NCBI RefSeq assembly: GCF_004344915.1
Contig: NZ_SKFG01000001.1
Coordinates: forward strand, 434,001-498,000
DNA length: 64,000 bases
From: Paenibacillus albiflavus
Lineage (GTDB): Bacteria; Bacillota; Bacilli; Paenibacillales; NBRC-103111
Direction: 5' to 3'
Under the pieces are notes generated by a model. The model had not been told where the DNA came from, searched no databases, and worked only from the letters and a program-made list of their open reading frames with translations. Positions within the stretch are counted from its first letter, which is position 1. Each line of letters starts with the position of its first letter. Positions 9,229 through 18,154 of the stretch are shown piece after piece. The position numbers were made by a program, and so were the translations under genes.

Positions 9229-9521
9229 CGCTTTAACTCCTATAAAATGGTATTTTTCTTGAGTCGATCTTATCAACATGCTTGATCTCGTACACCATTT
9301 CTTGCGCTTAAATAGTAACTATCTTGCTATGTATCTTCATTTACAGATGTTGATATTGTTGAGCCTGCACAAGCAGATATATAATAATCCAACCTATAAA
9401 ATCCAGGTAGAAAAAGACACTAACCTAGTGTTAGTGCCATTTACCAATTTGACAGCCCTATTTAGTTACCGCATTAAACCCAATTCATATAAAAGGTAGT
9501 AACCCTCATCTTCCCATAAAT
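9229..9521. other. A+T-rich gap at the right edge of the island
   Basis: No convincing gene is seen. A short rightward open frame (9278-9499) has no ribosome binding site and no protein-like composition. An imperfect dyad CACTAAC/GTTAGTG lies at about 9418-9436 without a T tail. The gap marks the change from the decayed island to ordinary chromosomal genes. Confidence 0.5.
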
Positions 9522-10238
9522 TTATAATCCCCTTGAACCATTCAAATAAATATCAACCTCTTTCTGAAACCATTTTCCATATCCTTGTGCTTCATATACT
9601 TTCCACTCCTGCAATGTTTCTGGATTCTGGACAGCTACACAAAGGTCTTCCGGCTTCTTGTCGTCTATATAGAACAAGACATCCTTACTAGCCGGAGCAT
9701 TTTCCCCAAGCTGAGGCACGTAAGACGACTTATTCAGTCTGACATAAGTATAGTTCGAGGAAACTGTTCCATCTGTAGTTGCTGCACTTTCTTTTATGAA
9801 ATTCAATTCATTGGCAGTTTTTAGTGTACTATCACTTTTCGAATCGGTAGTCAGAAATCCTCTATATACTTGATTATACAACGTTGTTAAGTTATGAATA
9901 ATCGCCTGATTAGCCTCTTGTCCTATACTTGTACTTTCCGGATAATCAGTTACAAAAATATCTTGATCTCTTTGAACAACAATCTGTGTAATTTGGGATG
10001 ACTTCTCCTTCTCATCAATCGTTACAGTCTTTGTCTTCGGATCCCAATAAACTTTTTGATCCAGACCTTCTGCAATTACACGTAAGGGAACTAATGTCGT
10101 TCCATTTTCAACTTTTACAGCATCAGAGCTGATTTTCTTCCCATGAATAAAGATGGTCATCATTTCTGCGGCATATGCAACATTGACTGCTCCGATGATG
10201 AACAAAACTGCAGTAATTGACAATCCGATTTTTTTCAT
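9522..10238 (-). CDS. secreted protein with copper-amine-oxidase-like N-terminal domain
   Basis: A signal peptide (MKKIGLSITAVLFIIGAV to AYA, about residues 1-23) precedes a copper-amine-oxidase N-terminal-like domain at about 25-80, with the hallmarks ENGTTLVPLRVIAEGL, VYWDPKTKTVTI. The rest (about 80-238) is of unknown fold. In Paenibacillaceae such domains occur in many exported wall-associated proteins and do not imply amine oxidase activity, because the catalytic domain is absent. It follows the lipoprotein gene by 16 bases, probably in one transcript with it. The exact role is unknown. Confidence 0.7.
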   Translation of the reverse strand: MKKIGLSITAVLFIIGAVNVAYAAEMMTIFIHGKKISSDAVKVENGTTLVPLRVIAEGLDQKVYWDPKTKTVTIDEKEKSSQITQIVVQRDQDIFVTDYPESTSIGQEANQAIIHNLTTLYNQVYRGFLTTDSKSDSTLKTANELNFIKESAATTDGTVSSNYTYVRLNKSSYVPQLGENAPASKDVLFYIDDKKPEDLCVAVQNPETLQEWKVYEAQGYGKWFQKEVDIYLNGSRGL

Positions 10239-10254
10239 TTATAAATGCCCCTTC

Positions 10255-10806
10255 TTATTCTTCTTTTATATGTGTGTGGAAGTCGATATTTGTTATAAAG
10301 AAAATACCACCCGTAATGTCTGAAGATTCTGCCTTCACTTCATAGAAAAAATTGTCATTAAACTTGATTGTTGCTAAAGCACTCTCGCTAGTCAGTTTTT
10401 TAATTTGGATGAATTCTTTTTTTATTTCATCGTCTTTTTTATATGATGCAGGAACTAAATTGGAAGCTTTTATGCTAATGAGCGTTTCTGCATGTCCTAA
10501 CCAGGGATGATGACCTTCCTGAAAGGATTTAACAGTTTCCTCTGTAATGTATTCTATTTTTCCCATAGAATAAAATGGAATTTTGCTTACTGACTCTTTG
10601 TTATAATCATTAATGTTCATAGAGTAAAGGGTGGATACAAATTCTGTGTTGTTCACCTCTCTTTCATCTGCATCGTTATTTACTGGTGGTTGTGGTGTAG
10701 AAACTACACTGTTTTTTCCAGATAGACTTTTATTCGATGTAGAACAAGCCGTAATAACCGTAAACGTAAGACAAAACAGTAAAGTCAAGATTATTTTAAA
10801 TCTCAT
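10255..10806 (-). CDS. hypothetical lipoprotein
   Basis: The first 21 residues form a lipoprotein signal with the lipobox ending VITAC, followed by a Ser/Asn-rich linker (STSNKSLSGKNS). The mature part is about 160 residues, polar and without a recognised domain; it ends GGIFFITNIDFHTHIKEE. It should be anchored to the outer face of the membrane. It lies 61 bases after the M56 protease gene and 16 bases before the copper-amine-oxidase-like gene, all leftward, so it may belong to the regulon of the BlaI-type repressor. That link is an inference. Confidence 0.6.
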   Translation of the reverse strand: MRFKIILTLLFCLTFTVITACSTSNKSLSGKNSVVSTPQPPVNNDADEREVNNTEFVSTLYSMNINDYNKESVSKIPFYSMGKIEYITEETVKSFQEGHHPWLGHAETLISIKASNLVPASYKKDDEIKKEFIQIKKLTSESALATIKFNDNFFYEVKAESSDITGGIFFITNIDFHTHIKEE

Positions 10807-10867
10807 TCAAATTCCCCCGATTTAAGTAAAAATAGCATTGTCCAAAAATATTTGTTCCTCATAATTG

Positions 10868-12349
10868 TCAAGGAATAACCAAAGATTGATTAAATTTAAG
10901 TTCATAAGAAGCCAATCGATGTTCTGTATCAAGTTCAACATCAAATACCCCATCATCATTTGCATCCAAATAGAAACTAAGCAGCCCATATTCATTAGAG
11001 GGCGGCTTTATTGAAAGATCCATTTTAAACGTTCCATTCTCCCGCACATCGATTCTTCCTTCAGATAAATAACCATGGCCATCTTCTATTTGATAAAAAA
11101 AATAATTTTGGCTTAATCCATTTATTTTACCGGATATTGTAAAGATCAAACCAGAAATGATCGAGGGTCGCTCATCAAGTTCAACAACTGCATTTTTGTC
11201 ATTGTTGCTAAAAGAATTTGTACTGGTTTCAACAATCTTAGGAATATCCGGCACTCCATTATCAGGATTACCCATTTTGTTTTCGCTGATTGCGCTTGTC
11301 AACGATGATACTGCCAAAATAACCAGAACGACAAATCCGAAAAACGACCATCGATAAGATTTTACATGAAAACCTTTAATTAATTGTATTCTTCGATAGA
11401 GCCCGGATTTGCTTGTATAAAAGTTGGCAGCTCCCATATACCCCTGCACTCTTGTACTTTCCAACAGCATTACTAGTGTTTGCCCATAAGAAACAGCTTG
11501 ATCAGAGCCTAGATAAGAAAGAGCAAGGGCATCGCACGCCTGCTCCTGCTCTTCCCGCATACGGGAATAAGCCGCCCAAAGCAGCGGATTGAACCAATGT
11601 AGTGTCAAGAGCCCCGTCATGAGCCAATTCACCCCGATATCCTTTCGTTTATAATGCGACAATTCATGAAAGAAGATATGTGAAGCTTCTCTGGTATCCA
11701 ACCGTTCCGAAAGATCTAGGGGTAACAATAAACGTGGCTTTAAAAAACCGCATAAAGTCGGACTCTTCACCTGATTCGAGAGATAAAGAGGAAGTTCTGC
11801 TCTTATCCTCATTGCTTGTTTGCATCTTTTAAACTCAGTCTGCAGCATCACATCGTTAACCGGCAATATACTTTTGAGGAGCTTGGAAAATCGACGATGC
11901 TGAACATAAATTAAACCGAAAATTCCGATAGTTACTGCGATCCATATCAGCATTAGAGATACATAAATCCGGGAGAAGGGCAAAATCATCGAAATGTTGT
12001 CTGTCTCATTGAATGACACCAGTGAATAAAGTAAAGGCCCGTGCTGAGTATTATCATTTCCCTCTTTAAGAGTTCCGGGTTGAGATAAGGGGACATCGAG
12101 CAGAGAATGGGTAGATTCGTTGCGGTCGACAATAAAAAACTGGTACATACTAAACGGACTTTCGAGAGACCAGGGCATAAGAAGACGGAAAAGTAGTAGA
12201 AACCATAATGCATATTGCCAGCGGATGTTAATTCTCCCTTTGAGCATCCACTTTACAAGTAATAGGAGTACTACTGTAACCGAGGCCAGCAACGATGTTT
12301 GCAAGACCCAATCAAATCCATAACTAAGAAGAACTATTATCTGCTTCAT
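10868..12349 (-). CDS. M56 family membrane metalloprotease, BlaR1/MecR1-like, with atypical C-terminus
   Basis: Several N-terminal membrane segments (WVLQTSLLASVTVVLLLLV and others) surround a cytosolic protease loop with zinc motif HELSH at 228-232. A further membrane segment (about 325-345) leads outside. BlaR1 and MecR1 then carry a beta-lactam-binding transpeptidase-like domain of about 250 residues. Here only about 140 residues follow, without an SxxK motif, containing a beta-rich segment and an acidic DANDDGVFD loop that could bind calcium. The input signal is therefore probably not a beta-lactam. The start overlaps the stop of the BlaI-type repressor gene (ATGA), so the two are translationally coupled. 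By family analogy the protease triggers destruction of the repressor. Confidence 0.82.
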   Translation of the reverse strand: MKQIIVLLSYGFDWVLQTSLLASVTVVLLLLVKWMLKGRINIRWQYALWFLLLFRLLMPWSLESPFSMYQFFIVDRNESTHSLLDVPLSQPGTLKEGNDNTQHGPLLYSLVSFNETDNISMILPFSRIYVSLMLIWIAVTIGIFGLIYVQHRRFSKLLKSILPVNDVMLQTEFKRCKQAMRIRAELPLYLSNQVKSPTLCGFLKPRLLLPLDLSERLDTREASHIFFHELSHYKRKDIGVNWLMTGLLTLHWFNPLLWAAYSRMREEQEQACDALALSYLGSDQAVSYGQTLVMLLESTRVQGYMGAANFYTSKSGLYRRIQLIKGFHVKSYRWSFFGFVVLVILAVSSLTSAISENKMGNPDNGVPDIPKIVETSTNSFSNNDKNAVVELDERPSIISGLIFTISGKINGLSQNYFFYQIEDGHGYLSEGRIDVRENGTFKMDLSIKPPSNEYGLLSFYLDANDDGVFDVELDTEHRLASYELKFNQSLVIP

Positions 12350-12741
12350 GTTTCTTCTGTTCCTTTGTTTTTTTCCTTCTGTTCCAACAAGCGCCTCAAA
12401 TCCTCGATGTCCGACGAAGTTAAATTGTCATCCTGCAGAAACTGGACGAGCATTGGTTTGAGCGCCCCGCCATAGATCCTTTTCAGAAAATTCTGCCTCT
12501 CTTGTTTCATGCACTCCTCCTCGTCTACAATCGGGAAATACTCATAGTATTTTCCTTTTTCGGAATAGCCAAGTACCCCTTTCTGAATCAATCGGCTAAT
12601 TAAAGTCCGTATCGTTTTGGGACTCCATGAAAATGTCTTCGTCAGCTTGAGAATAATATCACTGGCAGCCAATGGAGCGCTTGCCCAAACGACCTTCATC
12701 ACTTCCCATTCGGCTTCGGAAACCCGGGGAGCTTCATTCAT
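12346..12741 (-). CDS. BlaI/MecI/CopY family transcriptional repressor
   Basis: This 131-residue winged-helix protein has the family signature: RVSEAEWEVMKVVWASAPL, then WSPKTIRTLISRLIQKGVL (recognition helix region) and GYSEKGKYYEYFP. The C-terminal helices form the dimerisation domain. Such repressors bind TACA-n2-TGTA dyads and are cleaved after activation of a partner M56 protease, which is the next gene and overlaps by 4 bases. A matching dyad lies 89 bases upstream, so autoregulation of the operon is likely. Confidence 0.88.
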   Translation of the reverse strand: MNEAPRVSEAEWEVMKVVWASAPLAASDIILKLTKTFSWSPKTIRTLISRLIQKGVLGYSEKGKYYEYFPIVDEEECMKQERQNFLKRIYGGALKPMLVQFLQDDNLTSSDIEDLRRLLEQKEKNKGTEET

Positions 12742-12821
12742 GGTAGACCTCCTTTTTACCTACATAGAACAAATTTTTGCTAAGCTGTATGGTTGATTTC
12801 ATCGCAGTGGGATGCAAATAT

Positions 12822-12845
12822 TCATTGATTACATTTGTAGTCAAT
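12822..12845. promoter_or_regulatory. candidate BlaI-type operator
   Basis: The core TACATTTGTA (12830-12839) matches the TACA-n2-TGTA core of BlaI/MecI operators, within a near-palindrome GATTACAT/TTGTAGTC. It lies 89 bases upstream of the repressor start. Only one clear copy is seen. Confidence 0.5.
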
Positions 12846-13038
12846 TATAATGCAAGCAACCTGTGCTGTCAATAATTACCACTACCCTCAGCCTTTTGCG
12901 CCTAAGAGCTAAGAGTTTGAAGCCTCTTCACCTTAAACCAGCTCTATTAGACATCCAGTTACTGACCATTTATAATCAAACAGATATAAAATGTAGATGG
13001 AACAGAATACGATAACCAAAAGGGAAAGGTTGATTCAA

Positions 13039-14058
13039 GTGACAACTAAGAGGAAATTTTACAAGAAAAAACGATGGATGATTCCTATTTCTATCATTGT
13101 CATCCCCATATTACTTGTCTTCATCATTAATCAATTTACACCTGCTCTTAATGCAGTAGTAATCAAACAACTTTTCGAAGCAAAACCTTTTGCATCGCCT
13201 AAAAACATGGAGACTATATTAAAAAATGTTAATGTCAAAAAAGATATTGTATATGATAAGGATGGAATTAAGAATAGCCTATTAGATATTTACTATCCCA
13301 AAAATGCTGATAAGAATCTACCTGTTATCATGTGGATTCATGGAGGTGGATTTGTATCGGGTAGTAAAGAACAAACACAGGAATATGGAATGGCACTAGC
13401 TAACGAGGGATATGTAGTAGCAAATATAAACTATGCCATTGCCCCTGGACAAAAGTACCCAGGTCCAGTCATTCAAGCTAACCAAGCGTTGAAATATCTT
13501 CAGAACAATATTGCTGAATATGGCGGCGATATGAATCGATTATTCATAGGCGGCGATTCTGCTGGTGCTCAAATCGCCAGTCAAACCGCTGCAGTTATTT
13601 CGAATGAAGAACTAGCAAAAACGATGGATATTCATCCTTCTGTCGATACCAAACAGATTAAAGGACTACTATTATTTTGTGGGATTTATAACACAGATAG
13701 ATTAGATAACCCTCAAGCATCTGCATTATCAAAGCTTCTTATTAAGACAATGTTTTGGTCATATACAGGTGAGAAGAATTTCGCCTCGTTCTCAAGACTT
13801 AATGAATTGTCTACAGTCCAACATGTAACGCCTAATTATCCGCCTGTATTTTTGACAGTTGGAGATGCTGATCCTTTAGCGCCGCATTCAGCAGATCTTA
13901 TAGATGTGCTCAATAAGAATAACGTAGAAATGGAAAGTGTTTTATTTGAGGATACCAAGTCAGAATTAGGTCATGAATATCAATTTGATTTCACCTCAGA
14001 ACACGCTGAAAATACGCTAGGCAAAACAATTGAATTCTTAATTAAACATAGTCAATAA
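13039..14058 (+). CDS. membrane-anchored alpha/beta hydrolase (esterase of the HSL/BD-FAE type)
   Basis: A basic N-terminus (TTKRKFYKKKRWM) and one hydrophobic segment form a signal anchor. The catalytic domain shows the oxyanion motif WIHGGGFVSGS, nucleophile elbow GGDSAGAQIAS, acid-loop VGDADPLAPHSADL and a His in ELGHEYQFDF, so the full triad is present. It should hydrolyse a short-chain ester outside the membrane; the substrate is unknown. The frame is open from ATG 12997, but that codon has no ribosome binding site, whereas GGGAAAGG lies about 9 bases before GTG 13039, so the later start is preferred. It stands alone between the BlaI unit and the FUSC gene. Confidence 0.75.
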   Translation: MTTKRKFYKKKRWMIPISIIVIPILLVFIINQFTPALNAVVIKQLFEAKPFASPKNMETILKNVNVKKDIVYDKDGIKNSLLDIYYPKNADKNLPVIMWIHGGGFVSGSKEQTQEYGMALANEGYVVANINYAIAPGQKYPGPVIQANQALKYLQNNIAEYGGDMNRLFIGGDSAGAQIASQTAAVISNEELAKTMDIHPSVDTKQIKGLLLFCGIYNTDRLDNPQASALSKLLIKTMFWSYTGEKNFASFSRLNELSTVQHVTPNYPPVFLTVGDADPLAPHSADLIDVLNKNNVEMESVLFEDTKSELGHEYQFDFTSEHAENTLGKTIEFLIKHSQ

Positions 14059-14115
14059 CTATATTTTGGGGCAACATATTCATATCACCAGCGGAGTAAG
14101 TTATGAACTGAGAAG

Positions 14116-15168
14116 ATGAAGATGGAGCCTAACGAGATGACGAGTAAAATAATGGATTTTATCCGATACAAAGGGGTTGTATGGAAGACCCCATTAGCTG
14201 CAGCACTATCATGGTGGCTTGCGGAGTGGGCTGGCTCTAAACACCCTTTCTTAGCTCCACTGACGGTTATTTTGGCTATCCAATTAACAGTTGATAAATC
14301 TATCCAATTTGCATGGCAGCGTGTGATAGGTACAATTGCTGGGGTCCTTTTCACGGCGTTAGTAGCCCCTTATGTCGGTTTAAATGGCTGGAGTATCGGG
14401 CTCCTTATTCTTATTGGGGCTCTAATCGTTATGTGGTTAAAATTGGATCATGCAATTATGGTGCAAGTTACGCTCAGCATCTTAATGGTGCTATACTTTC
14501 ACAGCAAGGCGCCAAGCTACGCCCTCGATCGGATCCGCGATACCGTGATCGGCGCTGCCGTTGCCTTACTGATCCATATCTTGTTCTTCCCACCTGATTC
14601 TGTTAACAAAGCACATAAAAAGATGATCCTTTTCACGGACCATCTATCCAACCGTTTTATTGCCACCGCAAATTGGGTACAAGCGGGCTGCTCCAAGACT
14701 GTTACTCCAACACTTCAAGAGCAAATGAATTCCTTATTCCAAGAACTGCATCAAGCGACAACTGAGTTAGATAAAGCGGAGCAAAGTTTACGTTACAATC
14801 CATTAGGTGTTCAGAAGCGCAAATTCATGCAAAAATTAACTATGCGAATGCAGCAGCTTCGCTCTGGATATGCCAATTTGGCAGACATGATACGAGTTTT
14901 GGTGGAATGGTCCGAGAACGGTAATCTGGCGAATGAGGACCAACGAGCTTGGTCCGATCATTTGAACGCGTTAGCGAAATTAATAGATGAGTGGAAAAAA
15001 GAACTGGATGAATCAGCAGCATTTACCATCGCTCCGCTTGCTCCACCCCCACAAATGCAAGCGCCTGCTCACATGGCTAGCTATCAATATCCGCTAGCAC
15101 TATATATGAACGCCGAACAAGTTATTCAAGATTTCCATAATGCTAACTTTTCCAATAAAACCCTGTAA
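14116..15168 (+). CDS. FUSC family membrane protein (aromatic acid exporter-like)
   Basis: About six membrane segments in the first 160 residues match the FUSC domain (TPLAAALSWWLAEW, HPFLAPLTVILAIQLTV, WQRVIGTIAGVLFTALVAP). A cytoplasmic helical region of about 180 residues follows. Relatives export aromatic acids or other small organic compounds, but single-FUSC proteins of this size are poorly characterised. It is 57 bases downstream of the esterase gene. Its 3' end overlaps the end of the convergent pucB gene by 43 bases (15126-15168). Confidence 0.72.
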   Translation: MKMEPNEMTSKIMDFIRYKGVVWKTPLAAALSWWLAEWAGSKHPFLAPLTVILAIQLTVDKSIQFAWQRVIGTIAGVLFTALVAPYVGLNGWSIGLLILIGALIVMWLKLDHAIMVQVTLSILMVLYFHSKAPSYALDRIRDTVIGAAVALLIHILFFPPDSVNKAHKKMILFTDHLSNRFIATANWVQAGCSKTVTPTLQEQMNSLFQELHQATTELDKAEQSLRYNPLGVQKRKFMQKLTMRMQQLRSGYANLADMIRVLVEWSENGNLANEDQRAWSDHLNALAKLIDEWKKELDESAAFTIAPLAPPPQMQAPAHMASYQYPLALYMNAEQVIQDFHNANFSNKTL

Positions 15169-15767
15169 TCATCGGCAGTATCCACATCCATAAACAAGTC
15201 TGGGTTCGGAAAATCCACGCAGAGTCCCGACTGTCCCTTTCGGATCAAGTGTCTGGCCCCCTGATCATTCTGCAATTGCAGAAGATCCGGAAACATCATT
15301 TGATCAAATATAACCGGCGGTCTTGCCAAACCATCATAACTTGACGCGATAAAACTAATGCTGTCATCTACGCTATGTGTTTGAAACCGAATAAGCAGCT
15401 CATTGATCATCTCTGTTGTAATGAATGGTTGATCGGCAAGTAATATCATCGCAGCTTTCGCTTCCATTGCAATTGCAGCTTGTATACCGCATCGTAGGGA
15501 ATACGCTTGCCCTAATTGCGCTTCAGGACAGCAAGTAATAGACCATTTACTTTTAAACGAATTCTGATGGAATATGCTGCTATCTATCCAACTAGGTGCA
15601 ATATCTTTTGCGATAATGCAAACATAATCCAGCCTGGAATTCAAAGCCGCAGTCAACGCATAGTTCCCTAAGTTCATAGGACCGATTGGTAGCCCAAGCT
15701 TATCCGAACCCATTCGGGTACTTTGTCCTGCAGCTAAGTAGATGCCAACAATTTTATTCTCTCTCAT
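15126..15767 (-). CDS. pucB: PucB/MocA-like molybdenum cofactor nucleotidyltransferase
   Basis: The N-terminus MRENKIVGIYLAAGQSTRMG with DKLGLPIG is the NTP-binding signature of MobA/MocA-type transferases; ILLADQPFITTEMI holds the metal-binding Asp. MocA cytidylylates molybdopterin cofactor for xanthine-oxidase-family enzymes, and B. subtilis PucB is needed for xanthine dehydrogenase. The start at ATG 15767 overlaps the pucA stop as ATGA, giving 213 residues. The frame stays open further upstream inside pucA, but that part is a shadow. It is the last gene of the puc operon and converges on the FUSC gene with a 43-base overlap. Confidence 0.85.
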   Translation of the reverse strand: MRENKIVGIYLAAGQSTRMGSDKLGLPIGPMNLGNYALTAALNSRLDYVCIIAKDIAPSWIDSSIFHQNSFKSKWSITCCPEAQLGQAYSLRCGIQAAIAMEAKAAMILLADQPFITTEMINELLIRFQTHSVDDSISFIASSYDGLARPPVIFDQMMFPDLLQLQNDQGARHLIRKGQSGLCVDFPNPDLFMDVDTADDYRVLLEKLALWKS

Positions 15768-16804
15768 TGATAACATCTTCTTGTGTTTGATTGTTTTCGA
15801 TAAATAGATATGAGTTCTGCGAGAATGCTCACTGCGATTTCCTCTGGCCCTACAGCGCCAATTGCAAGTCCCACTGGAGAATGAACTTTCATCTGTAACG
15901 GTACATCCCTTAGCAAACGTTCCGTTCTGCCTTTCGATCCCAGAACACCAAGATAACAAAGTTGTCGCTCCGAGAGAAGTCGAACCAGTTGCTCATCCCT
16001 CTTATAATTATGCGTCATCACAATTGCATAATCATAAGGTGTACTATGAATCATCCGTATCGATTCCTCCGGAAATCCCAATAGAATAGATTCAGCCTTT
16101 GGAAAATAACGACGATCGCAATATGTTGATCTCCAATCGGCAACAATAACCGAAAAACCAATAGTTGCTGCAAATTCAGCAAGCGGTCTAGCATCCGGCC
16201 CTGCTCCAAATATCATCAGTCGTGGTTTAGGATAATAAGTATGAACAAATACATCTGATTCCATGGAAGTGACATACATCATGCCGCTTCTCAATAATTT
16301 CTTTGATGATGCCAAATCCCATAATTCCTGCGGAAATTCTACCCTCCACTCCCCGAATTGATGCCGATCAGAAGTCAAGAAACGATAATCGGCAACAGAT
16401 CCGTCGGTGCTGAACCTTTTGATAAGGCTAACATCTGTTTGATGAACCAAATAATTTTTTAATGTACATAAATGATCTTTTAGCACATCGTTCACAGGTT
16501 CCAGCGTTACATGAACAACTCCACCGCACCCCGATTCTTCCCCCCAGGACAGCGGATCTGATGATTGCATATCGTATACGAAGCTGCGAGAAGCACCTGT
16601 CTCTAGTAGTTCTGGCACGTAGTCAGATAGACTGGCCTCTAGACAACCTGCACTTAACAACCCTATTTGTGAACCATCTTCAAGAAACAGCATGGAAGCC
16701 CCTTCTTTTCGGTACGCGCTTCCTTCCACTTGGGTAATCGTCGCAAGCACGCTTCTTTGCTCGGTGTTCCTAATGGCTTCCAATATCCGATGAATTTCTT
16801 CCAA
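15764..16804 (-). CDS. pucA: PucA, XdhC-family xanthine dehydrogenase maturation factor
   Basis: The protein has an XdhC/CoxI N-terminal domain (SVLATITQVEGSAYRKEGAS, then SAGCLEASLSDY) and a C-terminal Rossmann domain (RLMIFGAGPDARPLAEFAA, ending LGSKGR and AIGAVGPEEIAVSILAELI). XdhC proteins bind molybdenum cofactor and help insert the sulfurated form into xanthine dehydrogenase. The frame is open to GTG 16810, but that codon abuts the Shine-Dalgarno sequence; GGAGG is 7 bases before TTG 16804, so the TTG is preferred (346 residues). It sits 39 bases after pucE and is translationally coupled to pucB. Confidence 0.87.
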   Translation of the reverse strand: MEEIHRILEAIRNTEQRSVLATITQVEGSAYRKEGASMLFLEDGSQIGLLSAGCLEASLSDYVPELLETGASRSFVYDMQSSDPLSWGEESGCGGVVHVTLEPVNDVLKDHLCTLKNYLVHQTDVSLIKRFSTDGSVADYRFLTSDRHQFGEWRVEFPQELWDLASSKKLLRSGMMYVTSMESDVFVHTYYPKPRLMIFGAGPDARPLAEFAATIGFSVIVADWRSTYCDRRYFPKAESILLGFPEESIRMIHSTPYDYAIVMTHNYKRDEQLVRLLSERQLCYLGVLGSKGRTERLLRDVPLQMKVHSPVGLAIGAVGPEEIAVSILAELISIYRKQSNTRRCYQ

Positions 16805-16843
16805 ATCCACCCCTCCTTGACTCCAAGAGGATATCTGTTTCTA

Positions 16844-17317
16844 TCATTTGTTCAACTTAAATATGTCCTTTACTGCATAATGAATTTCCTCATAGGACGT
16901 ACACCTGCAAATGTTGGATTCCAGCCATAATTGAATCGTTTCTTTATTGGCATTCGGATGAGCAATTCGTAAACCCTCGCAGTTCACAATAAAACCTGGC
17001 GTACAATACCCGCATTGGAACGCCTGATTATGAACAAACGCTTGCTGTGTAGGCGAGTTCTTTAAGCCCTCAATCGTTGTTATGTGCATTCCACCCCCTT
17101 CTACGGTGAGCATAATGCATGATTTGATTGGCAAATTGTTAACTAATACTGTGCAAGTACCGCAGTCCCCGTTGTCACAACCGGATTTACTTCCCGTGAG
17201 CCCCAGTTTATCTCGAAGCGTATATAGGAGGATATCCGCAGCCCTTACTTGAACTGTGCGATCTTCACCGTTAACTTGAAACTCAACTGGATAAATCATG
17301 GTATCGTCAGCCGACAT
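16844..17317 (-). CDS. pucE: PucE, xanthine dehydrogenase [2Fe-2S] subunit
   Basis: This 157-residue ferredoxin-like subunit carries two [2Fe-2S] sites: the plant-type site Cys47, Cys52, Cys55 and Cys67 (GCDNGDCGTC, then SC), and a helical second site from QCGYCTPGF and NICRC. It passes electrons from the molybdenum site in PucD to FAD in PucC during oxidation of hypoxanthine or xanthine to urate. Length and motifs are typical. It starts 3 bases after the end of pucC. Confidence 0.92.
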   Translation of the reverse strand: MSADDTMIYPVEFQVNGEDRTVQVRAADILLYTLRDKLGLTGSKSGCDNGDCGTCTVLVNNLPIKSCIMLTVEGGGMHITTIEGLKNSPTQQAFVHNQAFQCGYCTPGFIVNCEGLRIAHPNANKETIQLWLESNICRCTSYEEIHYAVKDIFKLNK

Positions 17318-17320
17318 GCT

Positions 17321-18154
17321 TCACCTTCTTTCCAATATAGATACCGTATCAGCTATCGTTTGTTGAAGCACAAATTTCCGATAAGCGGCGGAACCTTCGG
17401 TATTGGTTATTATAGGTGCCGGAAGATTGCCAATCGCCTGTTCAATTCTTGTCGCAAGCGGTAAAGAGGTGTCGTTTAACTCTTGGTCCATTTGGGTCGA
17501 TCGAAAAGGGAATAAACAAACGCCACTGTATGCTGTGAAAATGTCTCGATCTTTTTTGAGAGCAGCTACTGTTACGAGTGGGTAGCCAACATTGCCAATT
17601 TGCCTTTTTTTGAAATGCACATAGGGTAACGACAAATATTCTTGATCGATTAGAATTTGTGCAAGAAATTCTCCATCCGCCAATCTCATTTGCTGTATGA
17701 AAACATCATGAATGGAAGTTACTCTTATCCCTTGTATTCCTGCTATAACCATATGACTATTTGCTACTAAAAGCGGGAGAACGGTCTCCCTATAATAAAT
17801 TCTGCCGCAGATGTTTCCGCCGAGGGTAATTTTATTTCGAGCGGTCTGGTCGGCTGCCCCCATTGCAGTTTCACTGAGCAGCGGAAAAAGATTGGAGGAA
17901 GATAACGCAGATAATGTCATGCACGCCCCAATTACCAGTTTATCGTTCCGCAGTTCCATTACGTTGCACTCGGGTATCGACTTCAAATCGATCACAGCAC
18001 CTGGCCTGATGGAATTGGATCTAGACCATGTAATGATTTCCGTCCCTCCGCCGTAATACATCGGATTTCTCCCTTTATTGTGTAGAGACTGATGCAATTC
18101 GACAGCCCTCTGAATAGAAGAAGGTCTATAATATTTAAACTCAAACGGGATCAT
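17321..18154 (-). CDS. pucC: PucC, xanthine dehydrogenase FAD-binding subunit
   Basis: This 277-residue protein matches CoxM/XdhB FAD subunits: FEFKYYRPSSIQRAVEL at the N-terminus, the FAD-binding loop YYGGGTEIITW, a second FAD loop TLGGNICGRIYY, and the C-terminal CO-dehydrogenase flavoprotein fold. It takes electrons from the iron-sulfur subunit and passes them to an acceptor, usually NAD. The start at ATG 18154 overlaps the pucD end by 14 bases with GGAGG just upstream. Confidence 0.9.
   Translation of the reverse strand: MIPFEFKYYRPSSIQRAVELHQSLHNKGRNPMYYGGGTEIITWSRSNSIRPGAVIDLKSIPECNVMELRNDKLVIGACMTLSALSSSNLFPLLSETAMGAADQTARNKITLGGNICGRIYYRETVLPLLVANSHMVIAGIQGIRVTSIHDVFIQQMRLADGEFLAQILIDQEYLSLPYVHFKKRQIGNVGYPLVTVAALKKDRDIFTAYSGVCLFPFRSTQMDQELNDTSLPLATRIEQAIGNLPAPIITNTEGSAAYRKFVLQQTIADTVSILERR

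Noticed and set aside
9278-9499. 73-codon rightward open frame
   Set aside because: No ribosome binding site and an atypical composition; it lies in the A+T-rich boundary gap.
15768-15959. Upstream extension of pucB
   Set aside because: The extension is out-of-frame reading of pucA; the nucleotidyltransferase signature starts at the ATG overlapping the pucA stop.
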